Of a stretch of 64,000 nt of DNA, positions 32,061 through 44,633 are shown piece after piece. The translations under genes were made by a program, and so were the position numbers. The notes beneath the pieces are model-generated. The model was given only the letters and a program-made list of their open reading frames with translations, had not been told where the DNA came from and made no database searches. The stretch spans positions 536,501-600,500 of the forward strand of contig JAOTOM010005101.1 of NCBI GenBank assembly GCA_034440615.1, written 5' to 3'. This DNA comes from Ashinkailepas kermadecensis. Lineage: Eukaryota; Arthropoda; Thecostraca; Neolepadidae. The first letter of the stretch is position 1. The number at the start of each line of letters is the position of its first letter.

Positions 32061-33985
32061 CAAGTTTCGTGTTTCTTATGTGTTATGTGTTATCTTATGT
32101 ATGTAGCTTCTTTCTTCTATTCTTATTTCTTATGTATTTGGCTACTATCCCGGATGAAAAAAAAATAGCGGAGCGTTCCACGAGCACCCATCCCAGTTGC
32201 GTTGAGGTTCGAATATATTCATCCCTGGCTGGGATTTCTGCTCACAATATTGGGTAAGAGAGTGCAGGTTCGACAGCAGGTCGATGGTTCTGGTGTTTGC
32301 CGCCAGGTGGAAGCTGCGTTGGCGGCGCGGCGGTGTTGAGCGTGTGCCATCGGTGTTAGTGTGGTGTTACTGGTGGACGTCTCCGGTCTGGCCGACTGTC
32401 GCGCGTCCGACACATCGCCGCTGTCCTGACACGGCCACATTCAGCTGAGGCTGCTCAAGTGGCACGACCGGCCGTGTAAACAGATATTACGCTAACGGTA
32501 CACGGCCGTCTGGAGGTGGTGTGCCGCGTCATCCGGTCAGGCGGTGGTCAGGCGGTGGCCGTCCGAGCCCGGTGTCGGGTCCAGTCGCTGGCCAGCAGAC
32601 GGACCACAGAGGCCGGCCCAGTTAGCAGCACGGACACTCAACATAAGGTGAGGCCAGCTCACTCCAAACACGCGGTCTGGGCGACATCTATGAGCCGACA
32701 TGCTTGTAAATGACTACCTGTCATTTGCATTTACATTTTTGTAAATGACTACCTATCAGTTACAAACATGTCAGCGCATAAATGTTGGTCCAGTACAGTT
32801 GCTCAGTTTCTTCCATCCGTATTTATGAGGACTCTTGAATACGTACACAAAGACTCTATAAAGGGCTCAGATCTTCCGGGAAACTACATCTACAACGGTG
32901 CATTTTGGCCCAGCTATATTTGCTATTGTAATTGCCATGTACATCCCATTGTAATTCCCGTATATTTTCCCACTTCCTTAGCGTTACTGCGGGCCAAAGC
33001 CCTTCAGCTATGCTACGAGTGATGTCCCAGCACAAAGAACGACAGACTGTTTGTGTTCTCAACTATGCACATAAAATGAGCTCGACATTAAACAAAAGTG
33101 TAAATATATAATTTTCTGACTATGTCATAACCCAGCACAGGCTGACTTCCCCACGCAGTCAGTTTTTTTTCCAGCCGCGACCATTGTCTCTATTAAATTT
33201 ACCTAGCAATGCCGTACCGTTGGAATTTGTCATCGAAATAAGCAAGGCAATGGCTAATTGTGACTTAATAAATAACATTTCATATTTATTGTCGGTATTT
33301 CTACACAAGAAATACCGAACTCCGAACTTCGGGAGTTGAGCACAACTCCTGAAACGATTAGTTGCACCTGACTTCTTGAAGGCTACCTAGGAACTTCATG
33401 TATCATTTCTTTGGGAAATTGCATTGATGCGAAATTTTCACTATTTGAAATTACGGCACTAACTGTCCATAGGACAGAACAGCCGACTGTTTCGGTGACG
33501 TCATGATGTATTTTGTGTTACTTTCGGACTCTAAATAAATACTCATGTTTTTGTGGTTATGATTTTATTACATATTTTTATAAGTTCATGGACTTTTCTA
33601 TATGGAACAATATCAGAGATCAGTCATATATTTACAAAAGTTCCGTGAGTACATATTGAAATGTCTAAGTTAAATATACATATAACATTATCCTGTACAT
33701 TGTGCAGCACTACGGTGTCACACCATTGTCCGTCTTGTTCAGGCGGGCGTCAATCGCCAACGAAGCCGGTTTTAAGCTACCTTGGTTCTAAGCTGTGTTC
33801 TTTTGCGGTATATTCGCAAATTTCCATAAGAATAACACAGGCGTTTTAAGTTGTTCGCAATCATTGTGCGCTAACACAAGTGGTGAGCTATGATAAATGT
33901 GTCTAGTGGCTCCTCAACCACTACGGATATTTTAGATCTGAAGGTTTTAGTCTATCCGGCTCAGTAGATTGAAGATGATCCATCA
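32061..33985. other. No gene recognised; GC-rich patch at 32280-32650
   Basis: The GC-rich, CpG-containing patch 32280-32650 ends in ACATAAGGTGAGG, which could be a splice donor, and could be a first exon or promoter region. No protein block supports it. The rest is AT-rich with nothing recognised. Confidence 0.4.
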
Positions 33986-33990
33986 CTTGA

Positions 33991-34140
33991 AGGTTGTAAA
34001 TGAGCAAACATCCGTATGTTTTAAGCGATCCAATATTCGTGGGTTTTAAGTGCTCCAACATCCTCAGGTTTTATGCGATCCAACATACGTAGGTTTTAGG
34101 CGATCCAATATCAGAAGGTTTCATGGATCAAACATCAGTA
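33991..34140 (+). repeat. 25-bp tandem repeat, six diverged units
   Basis: Units of the form AGGTTTTA.GCGATCCAA(C/T)AT...GT step by exactly 25 bp from 33991. They are followed by TTAGGTTAGGTT, a TTAGG-type run, at 34148. Confidence 0.85.
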
Positions 34141-34159
34141 GGTCATGTTAGGTTAGGTT

Positions 34160-35120
34160 CTGGCAATTTTGCATTATTCTTCATTATATATTACCCCACC
34201 TAAATCCTCTTTTCCCCCCATACTTTTCCTATTTTGTTTGGGTTGGGAGAGAGGAAATAAAAGGTATCTGTGGTGTTTAAAAAAAAATCTGGTGATTTTC
34301 AATGTTATTTCAATTCGTTTGATGTTCCTTTTTTGGTGAAATGACTTCTTAACATAGATATAAGTACCTGAACTCGAATTGCTTATTTGCTTATATCTTG
34401 AAATGTTGTCATTTCCCAAATGAATGAAGGTAAAAGTCATTCAAATCACATCAGAAAGCGGCTGAAAAACATTTTTTGTGCCAAATTTTGGCCGAGGGGC
34501 TTCTATATATACTTACCTTATTTTCTGCAAGCACCATTGCTTCAATGGCTGTCGTGAGGATTGTGGAAAAGGCATCGAAACAACATATCCCAGGCTTCAT
34601 ATGGTGACAAATACTACCGCCCGTCAAGTTGCCATTACCTTGTGCCCTTGTGTGTATATTCTTGGGGGCATGGGGAAGCCGAAGTAGCACTGCCCTCGGG
34701 GTAATATCGTCTATTTCTCTCCCTAACTTAATTTAAGCAAAGGAAGCTTACCTGACCATCTTTTCCGTTCCATGTCGCACGTAAGCCGCAGATAAAAGGT
34801 AAACTTCTAGACTGAACTAGTTTTCTATGGATAATATTGCATCATCCATTTTTTAGTATGCTGTTGTAGGAACACACCATGCCTATGGGCCTCAAAAATG
34901 CCGGACTACGAAATCCAACGTGTTTATCAGCAACATTATAATGTCCAGAATTAAGAGCAAACAACGTTTTGGCGCTACTATGCCCGCTACAACATCGTTC
35001 CATTAGAAAAGGCTATTAGAGCCTTTGTCAATGCAATCGGGATGATGCAGCCCCCACCTAACCCCCACCAGGGGCTAGAAATAGAGAGGAACACTTGGGC
35101 ATGTGCCTACCGGTAACCGG
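34160..35120. other. No gene recognised
   Basis: AT-rich sequence with several short frames on both strands and no conserved block. Confidence 0.5.
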
Positions 35121-35126
35121 ACAAAT

Positions 35127-35892
35127 ACACGTAAAGCAAATGTACGTATGCGCAAAAGTACGTAAGCGCAAATGTACCTAAGCGCAAATGTACCTCAACG
35201 CAAATGTACGTAAGCGGAAATGTACGTAAACGCAAAAGTACGTATGCGCAAGGGTACGTAAGCGCAAAAGTACGTATGCGCAAATGTGCGCTTAAGTGCG
35301 TTTGCGCATACGTACTTTTGCGCTTACGTACCTTTGCGCTTACGTACCTTTGCGCATTCGTGCATTTGCGCTTACGTACATTTGCTCATACGCACTTTTG
35401 CGCATACGTACATTTGCGCTTACGTACATTTACGCATACGTACTTTTACGCATACGTAAATTTGCGCTTACGCACTTTTGCGCTCACGTACTTTTGAGCA
35501 CACGTATATTTACGCTTACGTACATTTGCGCATAAGTACTTTTGCGCTTGCGTACATTTGCGTATACATGCTTTTGCGCATACGTACATTTGCTCTTACG
35601 TACTTTTGCGCTTATGTACTTTTGTGCTTACGTACTTTTGCGCATACGTATATTTGCGCTTACGTACATTTGCGCATACGTACTTTTGCGCTTACGTACA
35701 TTTGCGCTTACGTACATTTGCGCTTGCGTACATTTGCGCTTACGTGCATTTGCCATATGTACATTTGCGCTTACGTACATTAGCCATACGTACATCTGCG
35801 CTTACGTACATTTGCTTACGTACATTTGCTTTCGTACATCTGCCATACGTACATTTGTCCTAACGTACATTTGTCCTAACGTACATTTGTCC
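35127..35892. repeat. 16-bp satellite with internal orientation switch
   Basis: From 35127 to about 35287 the unit reads GTACGTAAGCGCAAAT on the + strand. From about 35288 to 35892 the same unit appears as its reverse complement (ATTTGCGCTTACGTAC), degenerating after 35740. The switch is at CAAATGTGCGC / TTAAGTGCGTTTGCGC. The left arm of about 160 bp can pair with any of several right-arm registers. The four overlapping open frames through it encode repeats such as RTFALTYICAYVHL and are by-products. Confidence 0.93.
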
Positions 35893-35899
35893 TAGAATC

Positions 35900-36230
35900 G
35901 TGCCTACCCCGCCCCATGGAAAGGTGGCGCCCCTATGACTGAGAAAAGGAGCCCCTCCGGGAGGCTTCGATGCACCACCTCCATCCACCCGCATAGTGGA
36001 TTTTTCAGCCGAAGACGCCACTCTCGGAGAAATAGGTGCCCTCTTGAGAGGAAAGGCGCCTCCTTAGAGAGATAAAAAAATGTTGCCCCTTCAGCATGCA
36101 CTAGTTCACCGGCCCACCCTCCTCAGCTCAACGAATATTCAGCCGAAAGCGCTACTCGATGGACTTTTAAAGTGACGCCCATCCGAGGAAATGACACCTA
36201 TCCAGACGATTATTCCATGCTCTTTATCGT
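35900..36230 (+). repeat. Dispersed 'GGCGCCCCTCC' repeat, copy C
   Basis: Shares CCCATGGAAAGGTGGCGCCC, GAGGCTTCGATGCACC, TTTTCAGCCGAAGACGCCAC, GGTGCCCTCTTGAGAGG and TCCGAGGAAATG with copies A, B and D, and continues into the repeat related to 30580-32060. Confidence 0.65.
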
Positions 36231-36500
36231 TTCCGGCGTGAACAATTACACCAAACGTAATCTTCTTCACCCAATACGAAAAACAAGGAAATTGACCTGA
36301 CCTGGACCTGGCCAGTAATCCTGACATTGATTAAGATATCGTGAGAGCATGGTCCGCGTTTGGTGTTGATGTTCTGCAACTACTCCGAATGACGCCGATT
36401 TGGAGATTTTTGAACATTTTTTTCTTTGACCCGTCAGAGGAAAATAACCTTTGACGATCTAGACCTGAAATTTGTGCAAGATATGCAAACAGATGCATAC
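36231..36500 (+). repeat. Uninterrupted relative of the repeat split by the TTAA element
   Basis: Positions 36440-36481 read ATAACCTTTGACGATCTAGA then CCTGAAATTTGTGCAAGATA. This corresponds base for base in length to 30978-30987 joined to 32004-32035 after removing the element and one TTAA. Here the target reads TTGA instead of TTAA. A 111-codon frame (36426-36761) crosses it, without recognisable features. Confidence 0.7.
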
Positions 36501-37475
36501 AAAGGTACACATGTTTCGTGTCTGCATCTACTCGTTCGGCCGCTATCCCTTAAAAACCTGAAGAGGTGGCGTTCTCGAGAGCACCCTCCCCTTCAGAAGG
36601 TCGGCGAGGCATGCCCATCAGCATACAGTACTATGCTTTCCGTAGAAGTGGCATCCGATACGATAACCGACGATTGGTTTCTTTACGAAATACTTGTTGT
36701 TGATAGTACGCTTCAGAAAATCAGCGACGTGTACAGGAATTGCAAATTTGGGAACTCATAGAAGTTAATACATCGATTACTAGTATACATTATATTGGAG
36801 CTGCCATCAAACAAATGCCTATTTCAAATTCATAGCTTATTTTTGTGAAAGAAGGCGATTGAATAGCACAATATCGGGGGAATTCCCAATATCCATGTCT
36901 CTTACGTTAAAGCTTACCACTGGTTACACCTGTTTCGTCAGGCATGTAGAGTTTGCAATGAATAATAAACTGAAGTCAATGAATGCAATTACGAGCGTGG
37001 CGAGGCCAGGGAGGGTGTGCAAGCTACATACACGAGAGTGTACAGAAGTGCAACAATATCCTACAGGCATCGAAGCATTTCAGTTCGTATTTCCCGGTGT
37101 TCGTGCCTGACTACACCATTAATTAGTCATATTTGCAGACGTAGTCGCATGTTCCTATTCCCATCGCGGATTGCTAAAAAATAATCTTAAGTAACCCAGT
37201 CTGCACAATTTGCACAGCATTGCAATCTGACGGCTTTCACAAACTTGTTAAAAAAAAACTTGCAAAAACTAGTGTAAGTTTTTACAACTTGGACGCGTGC
37301 CCTCACACTTTCGGTAATGAGGCAAAAGCCAAATAAACAATTTAGCGCTTGACAGAAAACGACAGCATCGAGCCTGCTAACAGGTGGGTATTAATTTATC
37401 AATCTAAATATACGAACAGGCCTGGAGACCGCAGCTTCACTGCAGCTTCACTGCAGCTGCAGCCTCACATTTAAT
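36501..37475. other. No gene recognised
   Basis: Mixed sequence with short frames only. Confidence 0.45.
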
Positions 37476-37568
37476 ATTGTGGTTCAGATATTTGTGGCAG
37501 ACATTGTGCCATGATGCCAGGTATTGTGGTTCATGTGTCAATGCCCGGTATTGTGCCATGGTGCGATG
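37476..37568 (+). repeat. TATTGTGGTTCATGT minisatellite, left part
   Basis: Degenerate repeats of TATTGTGGTTCA(T/G)(G/A)T and CAGG(T/C)ATTGTGCCATG, interrupted at 37569 by the Tc1 element and resuming at 39173. Confidence 0.8.
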
Positions 37569-37871
37569 TACAGTGGCCGCAAACAAATATTTACAGCAAA
37601 TCCGCAAAAAAAGAATATTGACATCGAAAATATGACACCATTTCATTCGTGTTCCAAACACAATAGAATGTGAGAGGAGCTTAAGTCCACGTGGGCCGCT
37701 TGGTGATTGGTGACATGGTGATAACGTGATTCACGTCAGCTGATGACATGAATCATCGTGAGTACTCTCGTGGCTTTCACAGTGACAACATTTATTCGCT
37801 CCTCTGCGCGCCTGGATTTATTGTGACGCAGCCAATTTTGACGCGCTATAATTGTTGTTTTGCTGATCACA

Positions 37872-39068
37872 ATGGAACGCAAGAAGCTTTTTAGTCAGAA
37901 AAAAAGTTTCGTGCCGTGGGCCTGTTAGAATAAGGAATGTCTGTTATTCGTGTGTCCGCGGATAGACTGCCGCCGCGTCATTGCCTCCAGGTGTTACACC
38001 AAAGAGAAAGGAAAGGTCTGGTAGGCAGATAGACTGCCGCCGCGTCATTGCCTCCAGGTGTTACACCAAAGAGAAAGGAAAGGTCTGGTAGGCAGATAGA
38101 CTGCCGCCGCATCATTGCCTCCAGGTGTTACACCAAAGAGAAAGGAAAGGTCTGGTAGGCAGATAGACTGCCGCCGCGTCATTGCCTCCAGGTGTTACAC
38201 CAAAGAGAAAGGAAAGGTCTGGTAGGCAGAACATTGCCAGCAGGAGGACAGATTAAATTATGAGGCGTCGAGTGATGTCTATTCTATCACTAACTGCAGC
38301 AGCATTAAACAATGGCAATCCCAATCTACTTAATAACGTCGCCATTAGGACCATCCACCATCGTCTCCAAAAGGACCTAAGACTACCCATCCGCCGCGCC
38401 GCCAATTAGCCTCTTCTGACGAAGGCAATAAAGGAGAAGAGGGTGAAATTCTGCAAGAAGTACCTTTACTGGATCACTGATGACTGGAAACGAGTAATGT
38501 TTCCCGATGAAAGTGCCTTCAGGCTTGTCAGGGGAGCCTCAAGAATGTTTCGTAGGCCTGTCTGATCATCGCGCTACGACCCGCGGCACACAGTTAAGAC
38601 GGTTAAACACCCCGATAGTGTCATGGTATGGGGTGCATTTAACGGGAATGTTGGACGAGGGGGTGTCACACTTCCTCCCCAATAACTTGATGATGAAAGA
38701 AACAAACTATTTGGAAGTCCTTAAAGACCACATGCTCCCATTCTGACCCCTGCACGATTACAGACATTTAATGCATGGCGGTGCCCCTGCTCACTCGTCA
38801 AAACTGGTCAAGAAGTGATTACCAGACAGCAACATTGCTGTCCTTGAATGGCCAGGGAACTCTCGAGACCTCAACCCGATCAAAAACGCCTGGCATGTTC
38901 TCAAGAACAAGGCACAAGAGGCCCAACCATCGAACATCAACATTCTGAAGAAAAAGTTGACAGATGTTTGGGTCTACATGGATCGTGATTACTGCACCAA
39001 TCTTGCTGCTTCCATGCCTAAACGACTGCAAACGGTCATCCAGTCTAAGGATGACCAAGTACTAGTAA
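37872..39068 (+). pseudogene. Tc1-family transposase, inactivated
   Basis: Pieces in family order: KKYLYWITDDWKRVMFPDES (first catalytic Asp kept), HTVKTVKHPDSVMVWGAFNG, NYLEVLKDHMLPF (different frame), MHGGAPAHSSKLVKK, where the second catalytic Asp of xDGAPAH has become Gly, and WPGNSRDLNPIKNAW, where the catalytic Glu of NPIEN has become Lys. The N-terminal DNA-binding part around 37872-38300 is broken by the 67-bp amplification. Stops and frameshifts occur throughout, and the end resembles MPKRLQTVIQSKDD. Cut-and-paste activity is lost. Ends and TA sites remain, so it could in principle be moved only by an outside enzyme. Confidence 0.87.
37961..38228 (+). repeat. 67-bp tandem repeat, four copies, inside the Tc1 element
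   Basis: Four near-identical 67-bp units begin GATAGACTGCCGCCGC(G/A)TCA at 37961, 38028, 38095 and 38162, each ending GGTCTGGTAGGCA. One unit corresponds to transposase N-terminal coding sequence, so the amplification happened within the transposon. Confidence 0.95.
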
Positions 39069-39172
39069 TGATAAAAAAAAGTTTTTCAATGAAGCAAGCA
39101 TTAGTCAGATTATTTTTTTTTCGCCTTACTTCTCTTCTTATGGTCAATGTCAATATTTTTTTGCGGGCACTG

Positions 39173-39410
39173 TATTGTGGTTCATGTATCTGCGCCAGGT
39201 ATTGTGGTTCATGTATCTGCGCCAGGTATTGTGCCATGTTATCAGGCATTGTGCTCGATATTATGGTTCATGTATTTGTACCAGGTTTTGTACCATAGTG
39301 CCAGATATTGTGCCAGGTATTGTGGTTCATGTATCTATGTCAAGTATTGTGTCAGGTATTGTGCCATGGTGCCATGTATTGTGGTTAATGTATGTGTGCC
39401 CGATTTGGGC
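39173..39410 (+). repeat. TATTGTGGTTCATGT minisatellite, right part
   Basis: Continuation of 37476-37568: TATTGTGGTTCATGTATCTG, CGCCAGG and variants ending near 39400. The left part ends GCGATGTA and the right part starts TATTGTGG, which rejoin cleanly over one TA. Confidence 0.85.
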
Positions 39411-39640
39411 TACTGCATGGTAACCGGCAGGCGACGGCTGTCCAAAATGCAGGCGATCGCACCACGCGCGCTACGAACAGGTGGGATAATGTTAAGATAG
39501 TTCATCAGCAGCTGAACACAATCGCTCCCACCAGCGTGGGGTTTACGCGGTCTTCCTTTTTGCAGGTGATATTGTGACAAGGGTCTGATCCTGTGTAGGT
39601 AGTGAGTGTGTTAATGGTATTGTGCTGCTTGAAAACATTT

Positions 39641-39740
39641 TTACAGACATTTAATACATGACGGCGTTCCTGCTCACTCGTCAAAACTGGTCAAGAAGTG
39701 ATTAGCAGACAGCAACATTGCTGTCCTTGAATGGCCAGTG
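39641..39740 (+). mobile_element. Second Tc1 fragment
   Basis: TTACAGACATTTAATACATG then ACGGCGTTCCTGCTCACTCG to CTTGAATGGCCAG repeats 38759-38854 of the nearby Tc1 element with few differences. It is a partial copy of about 100 bp lacking both ends. Confidence 0.85.
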
Positions 39741-39744
39741 CGCA

Positions 39745-40539
39745 ATGGCCAGTTACCAGTGAGCTAGCTGATAACTTTGGACCTAATCGGCGAGGACATA
39801 CGCACATTTTTTGATGTTCTGGTTGTGTGAATGCAGGTTGCATGAGCCAGTTATTTCTGAAAAAGTACAAATAACTTAGCTTGAATGCACGTGGCTGTAC
39901 CAATATGTATGCATACAACAAACAATATGTTTGAACGATTTTCTTACATCATGAATGCGATATGTGGTACATTAAGCCTATGAAGAAAGACCATGTGAAT
40001 ATATCCCTCATAGTCCCGCTGAAATTCCGACCAATTCCATGATTATATCGTAGTCTGCCTGGTCATTGAACAGCTTATTATATTATGTGGTACTTTACAC
40101 ATCTGGAGCCATGTTGTGACATTCACTTCGCTCATACAACATGTGTGTAGCATTAATACAGCTACTAACACTCTCCTTTGAACACGATACGTAATTCTGG
40201 TCTAATCCCGGGATTGGAATCAGTCTCAGAATTTGACATCCCCAGAGTGACGTGTCAGACAGTGCATTACAAGTATTGGATAGTGGGCGGCATGTATTGA
40301 AAACAGAAGATGAACAACACGAGCTGTCAGAGCAGTGTCGTGCGAAGCCGATCGACATTCGTGTTGCGCACGTTTTGTGATGCCTTCACCACCTGAGCCC
40401 GTCGCCGGTCATTCCCCGCACAGCGGCACAGCGACACACAGCTCCGTGTTTTTACCGTTACCGCCATTGGAAAGCGGCTTCCGTCTTTCACCGGGGCGAG
40501 GCCCATTTCACCTCTTCGCACCACGTGACGTCGTCGTGC
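39745..40539. other. No gene recognised; GC-rich patch 40330-40540
   Basis: The GC-rich patch has short frames on both strands and a CACGTGACGTCGTCGTG stretch at about 40522. I see no protein block. The remainder is AT-rich. Confidence 0.45.
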
Positions 40540-40544
40540 CGCGC

Positions 40545-41076
40545 CGGCTGCTGCCTGCCCGCTGTGGTGCGGTGCAGAACTGAGCCGGCTGCTACCTCCC
40601 GCTGTGGTGCGGTGCAGAACTGAGCCGGCTGCTACCTCCCGCTGTGGTGCGGTGCAGAACTGAGCCGGCTGCTGCCTGCCCGCTGTGGTGCGGTGCAGAA
40701 CTCAGCCGGCTGCTACCTCCCGCTGTGGTGCGGTGCAGAACTGAGCCGGCTGCTACCTCCCGCTGTGGTGCGGTGCAGAACTGAGCCGGCTGCTGCCTCC
40801 CGCTGTGGTGCGGTGCAGAACTGAGCCGGCTGCTACCTCCCGCTGTGGTGCGGTGCAGAACTGAGCCGGCTGCTGCCTCCCGCTGTGGTGCGGTGCAGAA
40901 CTGAGCCGGCTGCTGCCTGCCTGTTGTGGTGCGGTGCAGAACTGAGCCGGCTGCTACCTCCCGCTGTGGTGCGGTGCAGAACTGAGCCGGCTGCTGCCTC
41001 CCGCTGTGGTGCGGTGCAGAACTGAGCCGGCTGCTACCTCCCGCTGTGGTGCGGTGCAGAACTGAGCCGGCTGCCA
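40545..41076. repeat. 40-bp GC-rich minisatellite, about 13 units
   Basis: Unit GCTGTGGTGCGGTGCAGAAC then TGAGCCGGCTGCTACCTCCC. Variants are CTGCCTGCCC and CTGCCTCCC. The long - strand frame (161 codons) made of HHSGR and AQFCTAP repeats is a by-product of the period drifting through all frames. Confidence 0.95.
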
Positions 41077-41166
41077 CATGTTCGGATCAGCCACGGTGTC
41101 CGGGCTATAGCGTCCTGCAAAACTGCACACGCTCCCGAGATGCGAAAAGCCTTCCTGCACAGCAGC

Positions 41167-42897
<1,731 letters not shown>

Positions 42898-43165
42898 GTG
42901 GCAGAGGACCTTGGGCAGGTGTGGCGTTCTGTGGCAGAGGACCTCGGGCAGGTGTGGCGTTCTGTGGCAGAGGACCTCGGACAGGTGTGGCGTTCTGTGA
43001 CGGAGGGCCTCGGGCAGGTGTGGCGTTCTGTCGTGGAGGACCTCGGACAGCTGTGGTGTTCTGTGACGGAGGAGTCAGACAGGTGTGGTGTTCTGTGGCA
43101 GAGGACCTCGGGCAGGTGTGGCGTTACGTGACGGAGGGCCTCGGGCAGGTATGGCGTTCTGCGAA
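42898..43165 (+). repeat. 33-bp minisatellite, about eight units
   Basis: Units with GTGGCAGAGGACCTCGGGCA then GGTGTGGCGTTCT, with substitutions toward the end (GTGACGGAGGGCCTCGGGCA) and a shortened unit near 43064. The 33-bp period keeps three + frames open (for example VAEDLGQVWRS); these are not genes. Confidence 0.92.
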
Positions 43166-44280
43166 AGCGATTGTGTTGGGGAATAGGGAGGACGTAAAAT
43201 TGACGTAGGAAAAATGAGGCTAAGTGAGGCTGCTGGGGCTCTCGCTGTGTTGCCCGAGGCTATATGTGTTCAGTGAGCGGGAAGCTCGGATGGTGGGATG
43301 CGCTTTCTGATGAACTTTCCCTCCGACGACAATGTAGCCAGCTGACTGCGACCGACGCCAGCCGTGTGCACCGAAGCATGAGGTGCAGGTGCGGGTTCAG
43401 TGACATCGGGAATTTCTCCTGGGGTGAAAGGTGGCCCATCGGGATGCTAATTAAGGACCAATTCATCGGCGTCACTAGGAGCCTGCCTGCGTAGTCTGAT
43501 GCAGGTGTTGACTCAAGACCGTTCTCAGCACTTTGTCTCTGGAAGGGTGAGGTGCTGATTCAGAGCTGTCATCATGGATATTTATGACTGTTGAATGTGC
43601 TGATTTAGGGGTAACATCAGGGATTTTATTGCTGGTGAAGGTGCTAATTCAATTGTGCCATCAGAAAAGTATGTCGAAGCAGAGAAAAGGGGAATATAAA
43701 TGTTATATCCAAAGAAATTTATTAATCACTTACGGGTCTTTCAATGGTTTTGCTTGACGAATAGGCGAAACCGATTTAGAGGACATCACAGGGAGTCCCT
43801 CTCGAGGAATGGGTGTAATCACTGAGAGTGGGGATGGAGAGATTTAGAGGACGTGACCGAGAGTCTTTCTCGAGGAATGGGTGTAATCTCTGAAGGTGGG
43901 TCTGGAGAGACATATCCCCATTTTCTTCAATTTTAGCCATTGACCATATGGCTTTGACCGGAAATAATTGGCCCAAAAGTTGGCTTGTCCCCCCAATTTT
44001 TAGCCGCTCTTACGCCCATGTCCTGAGGGAATGGACAAAGAGCGATTCAGGGCCGGTCTCAGGATTTTGTGGATCCAAGATGAGGTGCCACAGGCTTCAC
44101 AACGGGTTTCACGAGTCAGTGGTAGCCATTATTCTATACACTACGTTATACTAATGCGCTGTGCCAAGTTGAATTTAATCTTAACCTAGCATACTCCAAA
44201 TAAATTAAATCATTGGTGAGAGATAATACCCATGGGAGACTCAACCCCAAAGGTACTATGAAATCAAGCAACTATCCATC
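43166..44280. other. No gene recognised; 67-bp duplication at 43780-43915
   Basis: TCGAGGAATGGGTGTAATC with flanking GAGGAC(A/G)T.AC..(G/A)GAGTC occurs twice, at about 43780-43845 and 43847-43913. Otherwise no recognised content. Confidence 0.5.
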
Positions 44281-44285
44281 TATGT

Positions 44286-44343
44286 ATATGCATATATATA
44301 TATATACGAGTTGGTTATATATATATATATATATACTCGTATA
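44286..44343. repeat. Imperfect TA palindrome
   Basis: TATATATATATATACGAG, TTGG, then TTATATATAT...ATACTCGTA: a TA-rich inverted repeat bounded by ACGAG/CTCGT. Confidence 0.8.
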
Positions 44344-44633
44344 TTGGTTTGGTCCGGAAAGAAATAATGTGAACATCTTAAACGTGCCTTTCAATATTTT
44401 TCTTACGCATTCAGGAATAATATTAATTTGTGCAAACTTTCGTTCCCTTGGTTCAACGTCCATCACTGTCATGTGACCCCTGTATAAGCTGACTGAGACA
44501 CCCAGCATTCCTTTTATTCAAATTTTATCAAGTACTGCATATTGTGTGTTGTCTGTATTGCTACGTATATTTGTAAATATATTGTACGTGGTTTTTGCTT
44601 GGGAACTAATCGTCCACTCATGCCATTTCAAAT

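Larger units (their letters stand above)
37571..39172 (+). mobile_element. Tc1-type DNA transposon, full-length but dead
   Basis: Element bounded by TA at 37569-37570 and 39173-39174. Ends: CAGTGGCCGCAAACAAATAT on the left and, read inward, CAGTGCCCGCAAAAAAATAT on the right, typical Tc1-family termini. Total 1,602 bp, the usual Tc1 size. Inside lie a decayed transposase gene and a 67-bp sequence amplified four times. Confidence 0.9.

Noticed and set aside
32280..32650. GC-rich patch as a first exon or promoter
   Set aside because: Only a donor-like GTGAGG supports it; no protein block or promoter element could be identified.
35204..35895. Several overlapping frames of about 100 codons rich in Leu-Arg-Thr-Phe-Ala
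   Set aside because: Products of the 16-bp satellite; stops are rare because of base composition.
40592..41160. 161-codon frame rich in HHSGR/AQFCTAP repeats
   Set aside because: The 40-bp unit cycles through three frames; it is a by-product of the minisatellite.
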